Source: Emcibacteraceae bacterium
Lineage (GTDB): Bacteria > Pseudomonadota > Alphaproteobacteria > Sphingomonadales > Emcibacteraceae
Reading direction: 5' to 3'
Assembly (NCBI GenBank): GCA_016763335.1
Contig: JAESUD010000201.1
Coordinates: 1-13,275, forward strand
DNA: 13,275 nucleotides
Below the pieces are notes generated by a model. The model ran no database searches. It saw only the letters and a list, made by a program, of their open reading frames with translations, and was not told the origin of the DNA. Shown here piece after piece: positions 1 through 7,265 of the stretch. Every line of letters starts with the position of its first letter. The first letter of the stretch is position 1. Both the position numbers and the translations under genes were made by a program.

Positions 1-1341
1 ATCATTGGTTTCTTAAGCTTAAATTTCAGTGATTCACCGCCTTTTGGTGATCTTGGGAATATTACGGCTGCGGGTGTTGCTGGGGCATGGTTTTATTCAA
101 TTTTGCTTTTACCTGTATTGATGTCACTTTTACCTGTACGGGTAAAAGAAAGCAAAACTGTTGGGAAAAATTACCTAGATAATCTTGCTGATTTCGTTAT
201 TGAGAAACGTACCATGGTCCTTACAGGGATGACTGCTCTGGTCATTGGCTTAGCCATCATGGCGCCGCAAAATGTTATCAATGATCAATTTATTCAATAT
301 TTTGACAAGAGTGTAGAGTTTCGCGCAGATAGTGATTTTGCCGCAGAAAATTTAAGTGGCATGTATCAACTTCAATGGTCAATCCCTGCTCGTGAAGCCG
401 GCGGTATTAGTGATCCTGAATATTTAAAGAATATCGATGATTTTGCTAACTGGCTCCGTGTTCAGAATGGCGTTGAAAATGTGCAGACTGTTTCTGATGT
501 GTTTCTTCGTCTGAATAAAAATATGCATGGCGACGACCCTGCTATGTACGTGCTTCCCGAAGACCGTAACATGGCCGCGCAATTCTTGCTGCTTTATGAA
601 ATGAGCTTGCCTTACGGGCTTGATTTGAACAATCAGATCAATGTGGATAAATCTGCTGTGCGGATGGTTGCCACCACTGAAAACTATACGACCAATGATT
701 TAAGAGATCTTGATATTAAAGCGACAGAATGGTTAGGAACAAAATTTAATGATGAAGGTTTGGAAGCATCCGGCCCCGTTATGATGTTCACATTCATTAC
801 GAAACGTAATACGGAAAGTATGTTAATTGGTACGACAATGGCTCTTGTCCTAATCTCAATATGTCTGTTAATTGCACTGCGTAGCTTCAAACTGGGCGCT
901 TTGAGTTTAGTTCCTAATTTAGTGCCAATGATTATGACGTTTGGTATTTGGGCCGTGTTTGTCGGACAAATGGACTTGGCTGCAACGATTGTTGCCGCAA
1001 CGAGCCTTGGTATTGTCGTGGATGCAACAGTTCATTTCCTAAGTAAGTATCAACGTGCACAACGTGAAAAAGGATTTAATGCTGAACAATCAGTTCGTTA
1101 TGCATTCGCAAATGTCGGTGTTGCATTGATGGCAACGTCAGCTATTCTTATTGCTGGTTTTGTGGTTCTTAATTGGTCTACATTCCGACTTAATGCAAGT
1201 ATGGGTCAAATGACGGCGATTGCTATTGCAGCAGCTTTATTGGCGGACTTCTTATTATTGCCCGCTTTGTTGCTGACCATCGACAAACATAAAAATAAAA
1301 ATTCAACTAAAGATGTTCTTACTGAACAACCTGCGGAGTAA
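1..1341 (+). CDS. RND/MMPL-superfamily inner-membrane transporter, 5' truncated
   Basis: The reading frame is open from base 1, so the ATG at 103 is internal and the gene begins upstream of the window; 446 residues are visible. They open with the end of a transmembrane bundle (the GDLGNIT...AWFYSILLLPVL stretch), followed by a membrane segment near residues 72-90, a large extracytoplasmic domain of about 180 residues, and a final bundle of about five helices from MLIGTTMALVLISICLLIAL to LLADFLLLPALLLTI. This is the C-terminal half of an RND exporter of the MMPL/SSD type. The TSLGIVVDATVHFLSKY segment is the helix that usually carries charged proton-relay residues, and the Asp is present. Such proteins use the proton gradient to move hydrophobic or lipid-like cargo. 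The gene heads an operon with a LolA-like protein and an outer-membrane barrel. Family assignment is firm; the substrate is unknown. Confidence 0.85.
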   Translation: MIGFLSLNFSDSPPFGDLGNITAAGVAGAWFYSILLLPVLMSLLPVRVKESKTVGKNYLDNLADFVIEKRTMVLTGMTALVIGLAIMAPQNVINDQFIQYFDKSVEFRADSDFAAENLSGMYQLQWSIPAREAGGISDPEYLKNIDDFANWLRVQNGVENVQTVSDVFLRLNKNMHGDDPAMYVLPEDRNMAAQFLLLYEMSLPYGLDLNNQINVDKSAVRMVATTENYTTNDLRDLDIKATEWLGTKFNDEGLEASGPVMMFTFITKRNTESMLIGTTMALVLISICLLIALRSFKLGALSLVPNLVPMIMTFGIWAVFVGQMDLAATIVAATSLGIVVDATVHFLSKYQRAQREKGFNAEQSVRYAFANVGVALMATSAILIAGFVVLNWSTFRLNASMGQMTAIAIAAALLADFLLLPALLLTIDKHKNKNSTKDVLTEQPAE

Positions 1342-1346
1342 TAAAT

Positions 1347-2162
1347 ATGTTAAATATATCTAAAAAAACTACGTCTAAATTCTTGATGGGGGCGCTTGCA
1401 TCCATCACGTTAATGACAAATGCGGTTATGGCGCAAACCCCTCAAGAAATAGGGCTTCAAATCGCCATTGATACTGATAAAGCGGATCCGGGCTGGGGCG
1501 ATAGCACCGTTAATCTTAAAGTGATTATGTCTAACGCGCAGGGTCAACAAAGCATACGTGAAATGCGTCTGCGGAATTTAGAAGTCATCGGTGAAGGCCT
1601 TGGTGATAAAAGCCTTTCGATATTTGATAAACCACGTGATGTTAAAGGCACGGCGTTCTTATCACATACAAAAGTGTTAGAATCGGATGACCAATGGTTG
1701 CTCTTGCCGGCGTTAGGAAGGGTCAAACGTATTTCTTCAGCAAATAAATCAGGGCCATTCATGGGCAGTGAATTTGCTTATGAAGATATTCTTAGTCCGG
1801 AAATCGCCAAATATACATATACTTATTTGCGTGATGAAGCGTGCGACGAATATGAATGTTTTGTTATTGAGAGAATTCCAGTTTATGAAAACTCAGGATA
1901 TACGAAACAAATCGTCTGGATTGATAAAGCGGAACATCGCTATATTAAAATAGATTTTTATGACCGTAAAGAGTCGCATATCAAAACGCTTTCATATAGT
2001 GGTTATAACCAATATATGGAAAAATATTGGCGTGCTGATAAATTCGAAATGGTCAATCACCAAGGTGGTAAAAGTACTATTCTGGAATATGATAACTATG
2101 AATTTGACACGGGTCTTACTGATAAAGATTTCACATCTAATCGTTTGAAAAGCATAAGATGA
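1347..2162 (+). CDS. LolA-like periplasmic outer-membrane lipoprotein-sorting family protein
   Basis: The product is 271 residues. A Sec signal peptide ends near residue 29 (hydrophobic core LMGALASITLMTNAV, then VMA before Gln), so the mature protein is periplasmic. The body has the pattern of the LolA_like family often encoded beside RND transporters: WLLLPALGRVKRIS at 117-130, GSEFAYEDI at 140-148, a conserved YSGY segment near 217-220 and a DFTSNRL ending. Two cysteines (about 166 and 171) lie close together and could form a disulfide. The fold would be a half-barrel that shields a lipid. The start follows the transporter stop by five bases, and a GGAG motif inside the last transporter codons serves as ribosome binding site. 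Inferred role: periplasmic carrier between the RND pump and the barrel encoded next. The lipid carried is unknown. Confidence 0.8.
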   Translation: MLNISKKTTSKFLMGALASITLMTNAVMAQTPQEIGLQIAIDTDKADPGWGDSTVNLKVIMSNAQGQQSIREMRLRNLEVIGEGLGDKSLSIFDKPRDVKGTAFLSHTKVLESDDQWLLLPALGRVKRISSANKSGPFMGSEFAYEDILSPEIAKYTYTYLRDEACDEYECFVIERIPVYENSGYTKQIVWIDKAEHRYIKIDFYDRKESHIKTLSYSGYNQYMEKYWRADKFEMVNHQGGKSTILEYDNYEFDTGLTDKDFTSNRLKSIR

Positions 2163-3388
2163 TCAAAAATAAATATCTTATTGTCCTGCCAAAAATTCTA
2201 TTGGCGGCAGTAAGCATCAATATGTTTTCTTTAAATGTGCAAGCCGGGGAATGGGATTTCTCCGGCTCGGTCACAGGTGATGTACGGCTATTTCCGTACT
2301 CCCCTGCATTTGTCGGGCAAAAGAAAATGACAGTGTCACCGTCTGTTGCTGTTGAGGCTGAAATTGTTTATGAATGGAACAATTACCAAGACCGCTTTAC
2401 ATTTGTTCCTTTTGCGCGCTTCGACGCCCATGATGACAATAGAACCCATTACGATATTAGAGAGGCTAGCTGGTTGCATTTTGGCGAAGGTTGGGACTTA
2501 ACCGTTGGCATCGATAAAGTATATTGGGGTGTCACTGAAAGTCGCCACTTGGTCAATATTATCAATCAGGACGACGCGGTTGAAGATTTGGACGGGGAAG
2601 ATAAATTAGGCCAGCCGATGGTAAACCTTAATCTGGAAAAGGATTACGGTACATTCAGCTTATTTGTATTGCCCGGGTTTCGCGAAAGAGAATTTTTAGA
2701 GCATGACCGTAGGTTAAGCGGTCCTTTTCGTATTGATGGTGATTTAGCAACCTTTGAAGCAGATAGTGGCAATCACAATGTCGATTTTGCCGCGCGTTGG
2801 CAACATATAATCGGAGACTGGGAAATCGGCCTGTCCCATTTTCACGGCACAAGTCGTGAAGCCAGATTATTACAAAGGACTGTTAATAACGAAGCTATAT
2901 TTACGCCCCACTATGATCAAATCGATCAAACGGCAGTAGATGTGCAATATATAACGGGTGCTACCCTCTTGAAATTTGAGGCTATGAGCCGTAGTGGTCA
3001 AGGGGATCGGTTCGCTGCATTTGTCGCCGGATTTGAGCATACACTTTACGGTGTGATAAATGGCAGAGCAGATCTGGGTATATTGGTTGAATATTTATAT
3101 GATGACCGTGACCCGCTATTGGCACCAATTACAACGGCTGATAATGATATTTTTGCAGGCTTTAGATTGGCCCTTAATGATACGCAGGATACCAGCTTCT
3201 TAATTGGTGGTGTTGTTGACCATGAAAATGGTTCAAGCTTTATCTCCATTGAGGCGGAACGTCGTCTTGGAAGCGATTGGAAAATTGAACTTGAAGGTCG
3301 TTTTTTCGTAAATGTAGATCAGACAGACCCTTCTATTTTCTTTGCGCAAGATGATTTTATAAACTTGCGCCTTGCCAGATATTTTTAG
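2159..3388 (+). CDS. outer-membrane beta-barrel protein, third member of the RND/LolA-like operon
   Basis: The product is 409 residues. It has a signal peptide ending near residue 29 (NVQA before GEW), alternating aromatic/polar strands throughout, and a C-terminal RLARYF whose terminal Phe is the usual BAM recognition signal of outer-membrane proteins. The segment VGIDKVYWGVTESRHLVNII is typical of a barrel family found with RND plus LolA-like genes. There is no TonB box or plug domain, so it is not a TonB-dependent receptor. Start and upstream stop overlap in ATGA (2159-2162) with no good Shine-Dalgarno sequence, which indicates translational coupling to the LolA-like gene and fixed stoichiometry. 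Inferred role: outer-membrane exit or insertion point of the envelope system. It could instead be a porin-like channel; I cannot assign a substrate. Confidence 0.75.
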   Translation: MIKNKYLIVLPKILLAAVSINMFSLNVQAGEWDFSGSVTGDVRLFPYSPAFVGQKKMTVSPSVAVEAEIVYEWNNYQDRFTFVPFARFDAHDDNRTHYDIREASWLHFGEGWDLTVGIDKVYWGVTESRHLVNIINQDDAVEDLDGEDKLGQPMVNLNLEKDYGTFSLFVLPGFREREFLEHDRRLSGPFRIDGDLATFEADSGNHNVDFAARWQHIIGDWEIGLSHFHGTSREARLLQRTVNNEAIFTPHYDQIDQTAVDVQYITGATLLKFEAMSRSGQGDRFAAFVAGFEHTLYGVINGRADLGILVEYLYDDRDPLLAPITTADNDIFAGFRLALNDTQDTSFLIGGVVDHENGSSFISIEAERRLGSDWKIELEGRFFVNVDQTDPSIFFAQDDFINLRLARYF

Positions 3389-3474
3389 AATATAGGTCAA
3401 AGTGAAAGTGTTGAAGGAATTTGAGATAAGAAAATAGTAAATGACTGTAAATTTCATGTTACCGATTGTCCTAG

Positions 3475-3487
3475 CGTACCGGGTACG
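3475..3487. promoter_or_regulatory. 13-base palindrome, possible operator upstream of the BadF-type kinase
   Basis: The region between the barrel gene and the kinase (3389-3542) contains a perfect dyad, CGTACC-G-GGTACG. An outer inverted pair, TTACCG (3459-3464) and CGGTAA (3486-3491), partly overlaps it. A weak promoter-like pair, TTGTCC (3466-3471) and TAAACA (3489-3494) with a 17-base spacer, would place the palindrome inside the spacer, where a repressor or MerR-like activator could act. The promoter match is poor and one palindrome of this size is expected by chance every few kilobases, so the assignment is tentative. Confidence 0.3.
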
Positions 3488-3542
3488 GTAAACAGGGTGG
3501 TTCAAGGTGTGAGCATACATCTTTAAAACATGAGAATTAAAT

Positions 3543-4472
3543 ATGTATATTGGTGTTGATGGCGGCGGAACGAAAACAGCTTTTGTTTTATTAAATAATC
3601 AGGGCGAAATACTCGCCCGCCATCAAGGGCAAAGCTGTTCTTACCTTACGGTGGGAATTGACCAGGTTCGTAGCATGCTGGAAAATGGTATCGAGATATT
3701 ATTGAATAATGGCAACGCAAATATTTCAGACATAAAATATGCGTTTTTTGGCATTCCCTGTTACGGTGAAGATCAAAATATGCTGGAAACGTTGAACCAA
3801 TTACCATCATCCATTTTTGACCGGGATAAATATAGTTGTGACAATGATACTGTTTGCGGCTGGGCGGGGTCACTGGCCGGCCAAGACGGTATAAATATTA
3901 TTTCTGGTACTGGGTCGATTAGTTATGGTGAAAATAACGGTAAATCAGCCCGCTGCGGTGGTTGGGGGGAAATATTTGGTGACGAAGGTTCTGGTCATTG
4001 GATCGCCCGTGAAGGGCTTAATATTTATACGAAAATGAGTGATGGTCGTTTAAAAATGGGCCTATTGCATCAAATGATAAAACAGAAACTCGCGTTATCA
4101 TATGACTTGGATTTGCCCGGTCTTATCCTTGATGAATGGAAGGGCAGCCGCCGAAAAATAGCGGCTCTCTCAACCGTGGTATTTGATGCTGCGCATGCTG
4201 GTGATGAAGAAGCAATAAATATACTCGAACGTGCTGGTTACGAGCTTGCACAAATTGTCGAGGCAACAAGACAAAAAATTGGCTTTGATGAAAATACCAC
4301 TGTGAAGCTTTCTTATTCTGGCGGTGTTTTTAATGCGGGTAAGTTAATATTGGACCCGTTTAAAAAGGCATTAAAATCAGATTATACTCTTTTAGAGCCG
4401 CGTTTTTCGCCTGTTATTGGGGCGGCTCTATATGCGGCAAAACTTGATGGTGCTGGTATGATCAAGCGTTGA
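3543..4472 (+). CDS. BadF/BadG/BcrA/BcrD-type ATPase, N-acetylglucosamine-kinase-like
   Basis: The product is a 309-residue cytoplasmic ASKHA-fold kinase. It has the N-terminal phosphate-1 loop GVDGGGTKT (residues 4-12), an NDTVCGWAGS segment with the probable catalytic Asp (about 102), the phosphate-2 loop SGTGS (121-125), the motif GGWGEIFGDEGSGHWI (139-154) that marks N-acetylglucosamine/glucosamine kinases of the BadF family, and a C-terminal SYSGGVF adenosine motif. It lacks the iron-sulfur cysteines of benzoyl-CoA or 2-hydroxyacyl-CoA dehydratase activators, so an ATP-dependent amino-sugar kinase is the better reading. Length is normal for the family. A modest GAGAA lies about six bases before the ATG. 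It stands alone on the + strand, convergent with the EutH-type permease operon, so a functional link to that operon is not shown. Confidence 0.8.
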   Translation: MYIGVDGGGTKTAFVLLNNQGEILARHQGQSCSYLTVGIDQVRSMLENGIEILLNNGNANISDIKYAFFGIPCYGEDQNMLETLNQLPSSIFDRDKYSCDNDTVCGWAGSLAGQDGINIISGTGSISYGENNGKSARCGGWGEIFGDEGSGHWIAREGLNIYTKMSDGRLKMGLLHQMIKQKLALSYDLDLPGLILDEWKGSRRKIAALSTVVFDAAHAGDEEAINILERAGYELAQIVEATRQKIGFDENTTVKLSYSGGVFNAGKLILDPFKKALKSDYTLLEPRFSPVIGAALYAAKLDGAGMIKR

Positions 4473-4539
4473 TCTGTGTGTTTATGTCATGTGGTGATAA
4501 GCTGAACCAAGAAAAAAACCTTTGATTTATGAAACCTTC

Positions 4540-5757
4540 TTAAAACGTTTCCTGTTTTAATAGCGCCTCTTTTTCTTCGTACCGTATTGCGGCAGGAACA
4601 GATATTTTAATGGCGATATAGACAGCAATAAGACCACCTGATAACTTTCCGATTAAAATCGGTAAAATCAATGTGGGTTGGAAATTTGCGGTAAAGGCAA
4701 GATGATCACCGATCACGGCCTGCGCGCAAACCCCAAGGGCGACACAAATGACTTTGTCTCTTGCATTCATATCTTTAAACAGGTGATAAACCGCAATAAT
4801 ATTAGCAAATACGAATATAAAGCCGATGGCGCCAGTGTCTGATAATTTTAACTTGGCGGCGAGGGCATGCATTGGTCTCTTACAATAAGTTTGGAAAAAA
4901 TAACAAATCGGGAATGTTCCGGCAAGCATAATGCCTATATATCCTGCGATTTCGATTGCGCGAAATAATTCATCCTCATCAGCAAATAATGGATCAAATC
5001 CCCAGATGCCAAACACAAGGGTAAAGACCCCTGTAAAATATTCAACGATGGAAAAAGCAAGAACCATTTTTATAAAGGCATCCATGATTTTACCAAAGAT
5101 CAAAAAACCTTTTACCATGGCATTTGGTGCAAACTTCAAACCTGCAGCCAGTAAGAAGCAGAATACAAATAGGGGAGCCAACAATTGCATCATACCGATA
5201 AAATCGAGGGTAATATAATGAAGGGCTTCGGAATTGGTTGAAATAATATCTCTGACCGGCAGGTTATTCATAGTGGTGATAAGAAGGGCGATCATGACAC
5301 CAAACGGGATACTGATAAGGCCTGCCATAGCACCGAGTGCGAGATATTTATGTTCTTTTGGTGGGAGCATCGTTAGGCCGACGGGGATTAAATAAACAAT
5401 TGTTGCTCCTGATGTATAACCGACAAGAGAAGCGGTAATCCATATGTCGCGGTTCTCAGTCAACGCATCAGCGAGCTGATAACCGCCCATATCAACGGCA
5501 ATTATCGAAAGTGCCGCAATGGATGCGTCAGACCCTAATGCTTCAAACATTGGCCCGATGGCGAATGATATGCCTTGTGAGAGAAACGGAATAGCCGCCA
5601 TGATACCGGCCTGAGCCAGAAACACCGGACCGATTGCATGAATGCCACCAACGAATTCTTTCCCGAGCTGACTTTCAGGTTTTATGACAGATGCCGCCGC
5701 CCCGACAACCACCCCTACCATTATGAGATAGATAACAAGATTACCTAATAAAACCAT
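4540..5757 (-). CDS. eutH: EutH-family small-molecule permease
   Basis: The product is a 405-residue polytopic inner-membrane protein with about ten hydrophobic segments; EutH of enteric bacteria is close to 408 residues. Recalled E. coli EutH aligns along the whole length. Shared landmarks are FEALGSDAS...AVDMGGYQLA (71-96), PPKEHKYLALGAMAGLISIP (132-151), LKFAPNAMVKGF in the middle, and GDHLAF...PILIGKLSGG near the C-terminus. EutH assists ethanolamine entry, but no other eut gene is visible here: no ammonia-lyase, no reactivase, no microcompartment shell. It is the last gene of the operon, 28 bases after the FGGY kinase stop, with an AAGGG ribosome binding site about eight bases before the ATG. 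Inference: it imports the substrate that the neighbouring kinase phosphorylates. Family assignment is firm; ethanolamine as substrate is doubtful. Confidence 0.85.
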   Translation of the reverse strand: MVLLGNLVIYLIMVGVVVGAAASVIKPESQLGKEFVGGIHAIGPVFLAQAGIMAAIPFLSQGISFAIGPMFEALGSDASIAALSIIAVDMGGYQLADALTENRDIWITASLVGYTSGATIVYLIPVGLTMLPPKEHKYLALGAMAGLISIPFGVMIALLITTMNNLPVRDIISTNSEALHYITLDFIGMMQLLAPLFVFCFLLAAGLKFAPNAMVKGFLIFGKIMDAFIKMVLAFSIVEYFTGVFTLVFGIWGFDPLFADEDELFRAIEIAGYIGIMLAGTFPICYFFQTYCKRPMHALAAKLKLSDTGAIGFIFVFANIIAVYHLFKDMNARDKVICVALGVCAQAVIGDHLAFTANFQPTLILPILIGKLSGGLIAVYIAIKISVPAAIRYEEKEALLKQETF

Positions 5758-5785
5758 TGCAACACCCTTTTTAAATTTTTATTAT

Positions 5786-7234
5786 TCATTCTCTTAAGCC
5801 GCGTGAACGGGATATGATATCTTTATATTTATCCAAAACTTTTTTTCTGTTTATATCTCTTGGATAGGTGATTTCGATATTTTGGACCATGTTAATTTCT
5901 TCACTATTTCCTAATCCTTTTCTGGCCAGCATAGCTGTACCATAGGCGGTGATTTCTTTATTTACAGGCGCTTTTATGACTTTGCCTGATATATCCGCTA
6001 AAAATTGTTTGAAATAAACATTGGCAGAAAGTCCGCCGTCAACATATATGCTTTCACCAAGCGGCGATATAAATTCCATTGCCTCAATAACTTCCACCGT
6101 TCTTACGGCAATCCCTTCGAGTAGTGATTGAAGCATATCTTTGCGACTTGTTTCCAGTGATAAGCCAGCCCAAAGTCCGGCGGCTGTACGGTCCCAGTAA
6201 GGGCAGCCTAGGCCTGATAAGGCGGGTATAAATGTTAAGCCGCGTGATACGGCGGACTGTTTTGAAAAATTATCAAGTTCATCATAATCGTTGAATAATC
6301 CGATAGTCCTTGCCCAGTTCACCGCTGATCCTGCATTGTAAACACCGCCGTCCAGGCCAAAAACAGGTTCTTCACCCGGAAATTTCCAGCAAAGTGTCGG
6401 TAATAACCCCGTGTCGCGGACATCAAATATTTCATTTCCCGTTAGCGACTGGATGAATGCACCGGTTCCTAGGGTTACTTTTGCATCGCCTTTATTTGTG
6501 CAGCCATGACCGTATATGCCGGCAAACTGGTCTACAAGCGACGCGGTTATAGGTATAGAATTTCCGTCTTGCTTCACTGTGCCGAATAGGCCAATTGTAT
6601 CTTTTATTTTAGGCAAGCAGTTTAGAGGGACACCGAAAATTTCACAAAGTTCCGCGTCCCATTCAAGTGTGTGAATGTTAAAAAGGGATGTTCTTGATGC
6701 CGAGTTATAATCGGTATAAAAATTGCCGCATAGTCGGTCGAGGAAAAAGCTATCCATTGTGCCCATCCGGAGGTTGCCTTTACCGGCGAGCTCTTTGGCA
6801 CCTTTAACGTTTTGTATAATCCATCCCATTTTACTGGCTGAAAAATAAGGATCTAACGGCAAGCCTGTCTTTGCTTTGACAATTGCTTCAGAACCGTTTT
6901 GTTTTAATTTCTGAAGCTCATCTTCTGTCCGCATATCCTGCCAAATAATAGCATTATAGATTGGCTCGCCGCTCTGCGCGTTCCACGCGATAATGCTTTC
7001 GCCTTGATGACAGATGCCAATTGCGTCAACTGGGCCGAAACTACTGATACATTTTTTAATATTTTCCAGTATTTCTTCGGGATCATGTTCAACCCAGCCA
7101 TTATTTGGCAAAATTTGTTTATGTTCTATCTTCAGCATAGAATGATCAGGGCAAAGATTGCCACTTTCATCAAAGACCATGGCTCTGGTGCTCGTCGTCC
7201 CTTGATCGATCGCCGCATAGCGGTGTTTTATCAT
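5786..7234 (-). CDS. FGGY-family kinase, glycerol-kinase-like with an altered substrate site
   Basis: The product is 482 residues. It has the FGGY N-terminal ATPase motif DQGTTSTR (10-17), GWVEHDPEEI (46-55), YNAIIWQD (93-100), DPYFSASK (128-135), TLGTGAF (254-260), SGLGCPYWD (340-348) and the C-terminal VDGGLSAN signature (398-405). Against E. coli GlpK (numbered without the initiator Met), glycerol-binding Glu84, Trp103, Tyr135, Asp245 and Phe270 have counterparts E79, W98, Y130, D235 and F260. Arg83 of the NQRET motif is Gly78 here (CHQGES). FGGY kinases phosphorylate a terminal hydroxyl of a polyol or sugar; the change suggests a substrate related to glycerol but substituted or differently charged. 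A GGGAGG lies about seven bases upstream of the ATG. The gene sits between the GlpB-like oxidoreductase and the EutH-type permease. Plain glycerol remains possible. Confidence 0.85.
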   Translation of the reverse strand: MIKHRYAAIDQGTTSTRAMVFDESGNLCPDHSMLKIEHKQILPNNGWVEHDPEEILENIKKCISSFGPVDAIGICHQGESIIAWNAQSGEPIYNAIIWQDMRTEDELQKLKQNGSEAIVKAKTGLPLDPYFSASKMGWIIQNVKGAKELAGKGNLRMGTMDSFFLDRLCGNFYTDYNSASRTSLFNIHTLEWDAELCEIFGVPLNCLPKIKDTIGLFGTVKQDGNSIPITASLVDQFAGIYGHGCTNKGDAKVTLGTGAFIQSLTGNEIFDVRDTGLLPTLCWKFPGEEPVFGLDGGVYNAGSAVNWARTIGLFNDYDELDNFSKQSAVSRGLTFIPALSGLGCPYWDRTAAGLWAGLSLETSRKDMLQSLLEGIAVRTVEVIEAMEFISPLGESIYVDGGLSANVYFKQFLADISGKVIKAPVNKEITAYGTAMLARKGLGNSEEINMVQNIEITYPRDINRKKVLDKYKDIISRSRGLRE

Positions 7235-7265
7235 GTGTGAGCCTCCCTCAGGCTGAACGGCACTA

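Noticed and set aside
103..103. ATG at 103 as the start of the RND transporter
   Set aside because: The frame is open and codes for family-typical sequence back to base 1, so this Met is internal.
3233..3520. 95-codon minus-strand open frame covering the end of the barrel gene and part of the intergenic region
   Set aside because: No family resemblance, it overlaps conserved coding sequence, and its composition is that of AT-rich non-coding DNA.
4540..4560. Inverted repeat TTAAAAC-7-GTTTTAA at the convergent junction, considered as a terminator
   Set aside because: The stem is almost all A/T and lies within the last codons of the EutH gene, with no convincing U-run after it; it is too weak to call.
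4931..5218. 95-codon plus-strand open frame inside the EutH gene
   Set aside because: Shadow frame opposite a well-conserved membrane protein; its composition is that expected from the reverse of hydrophobic codons.
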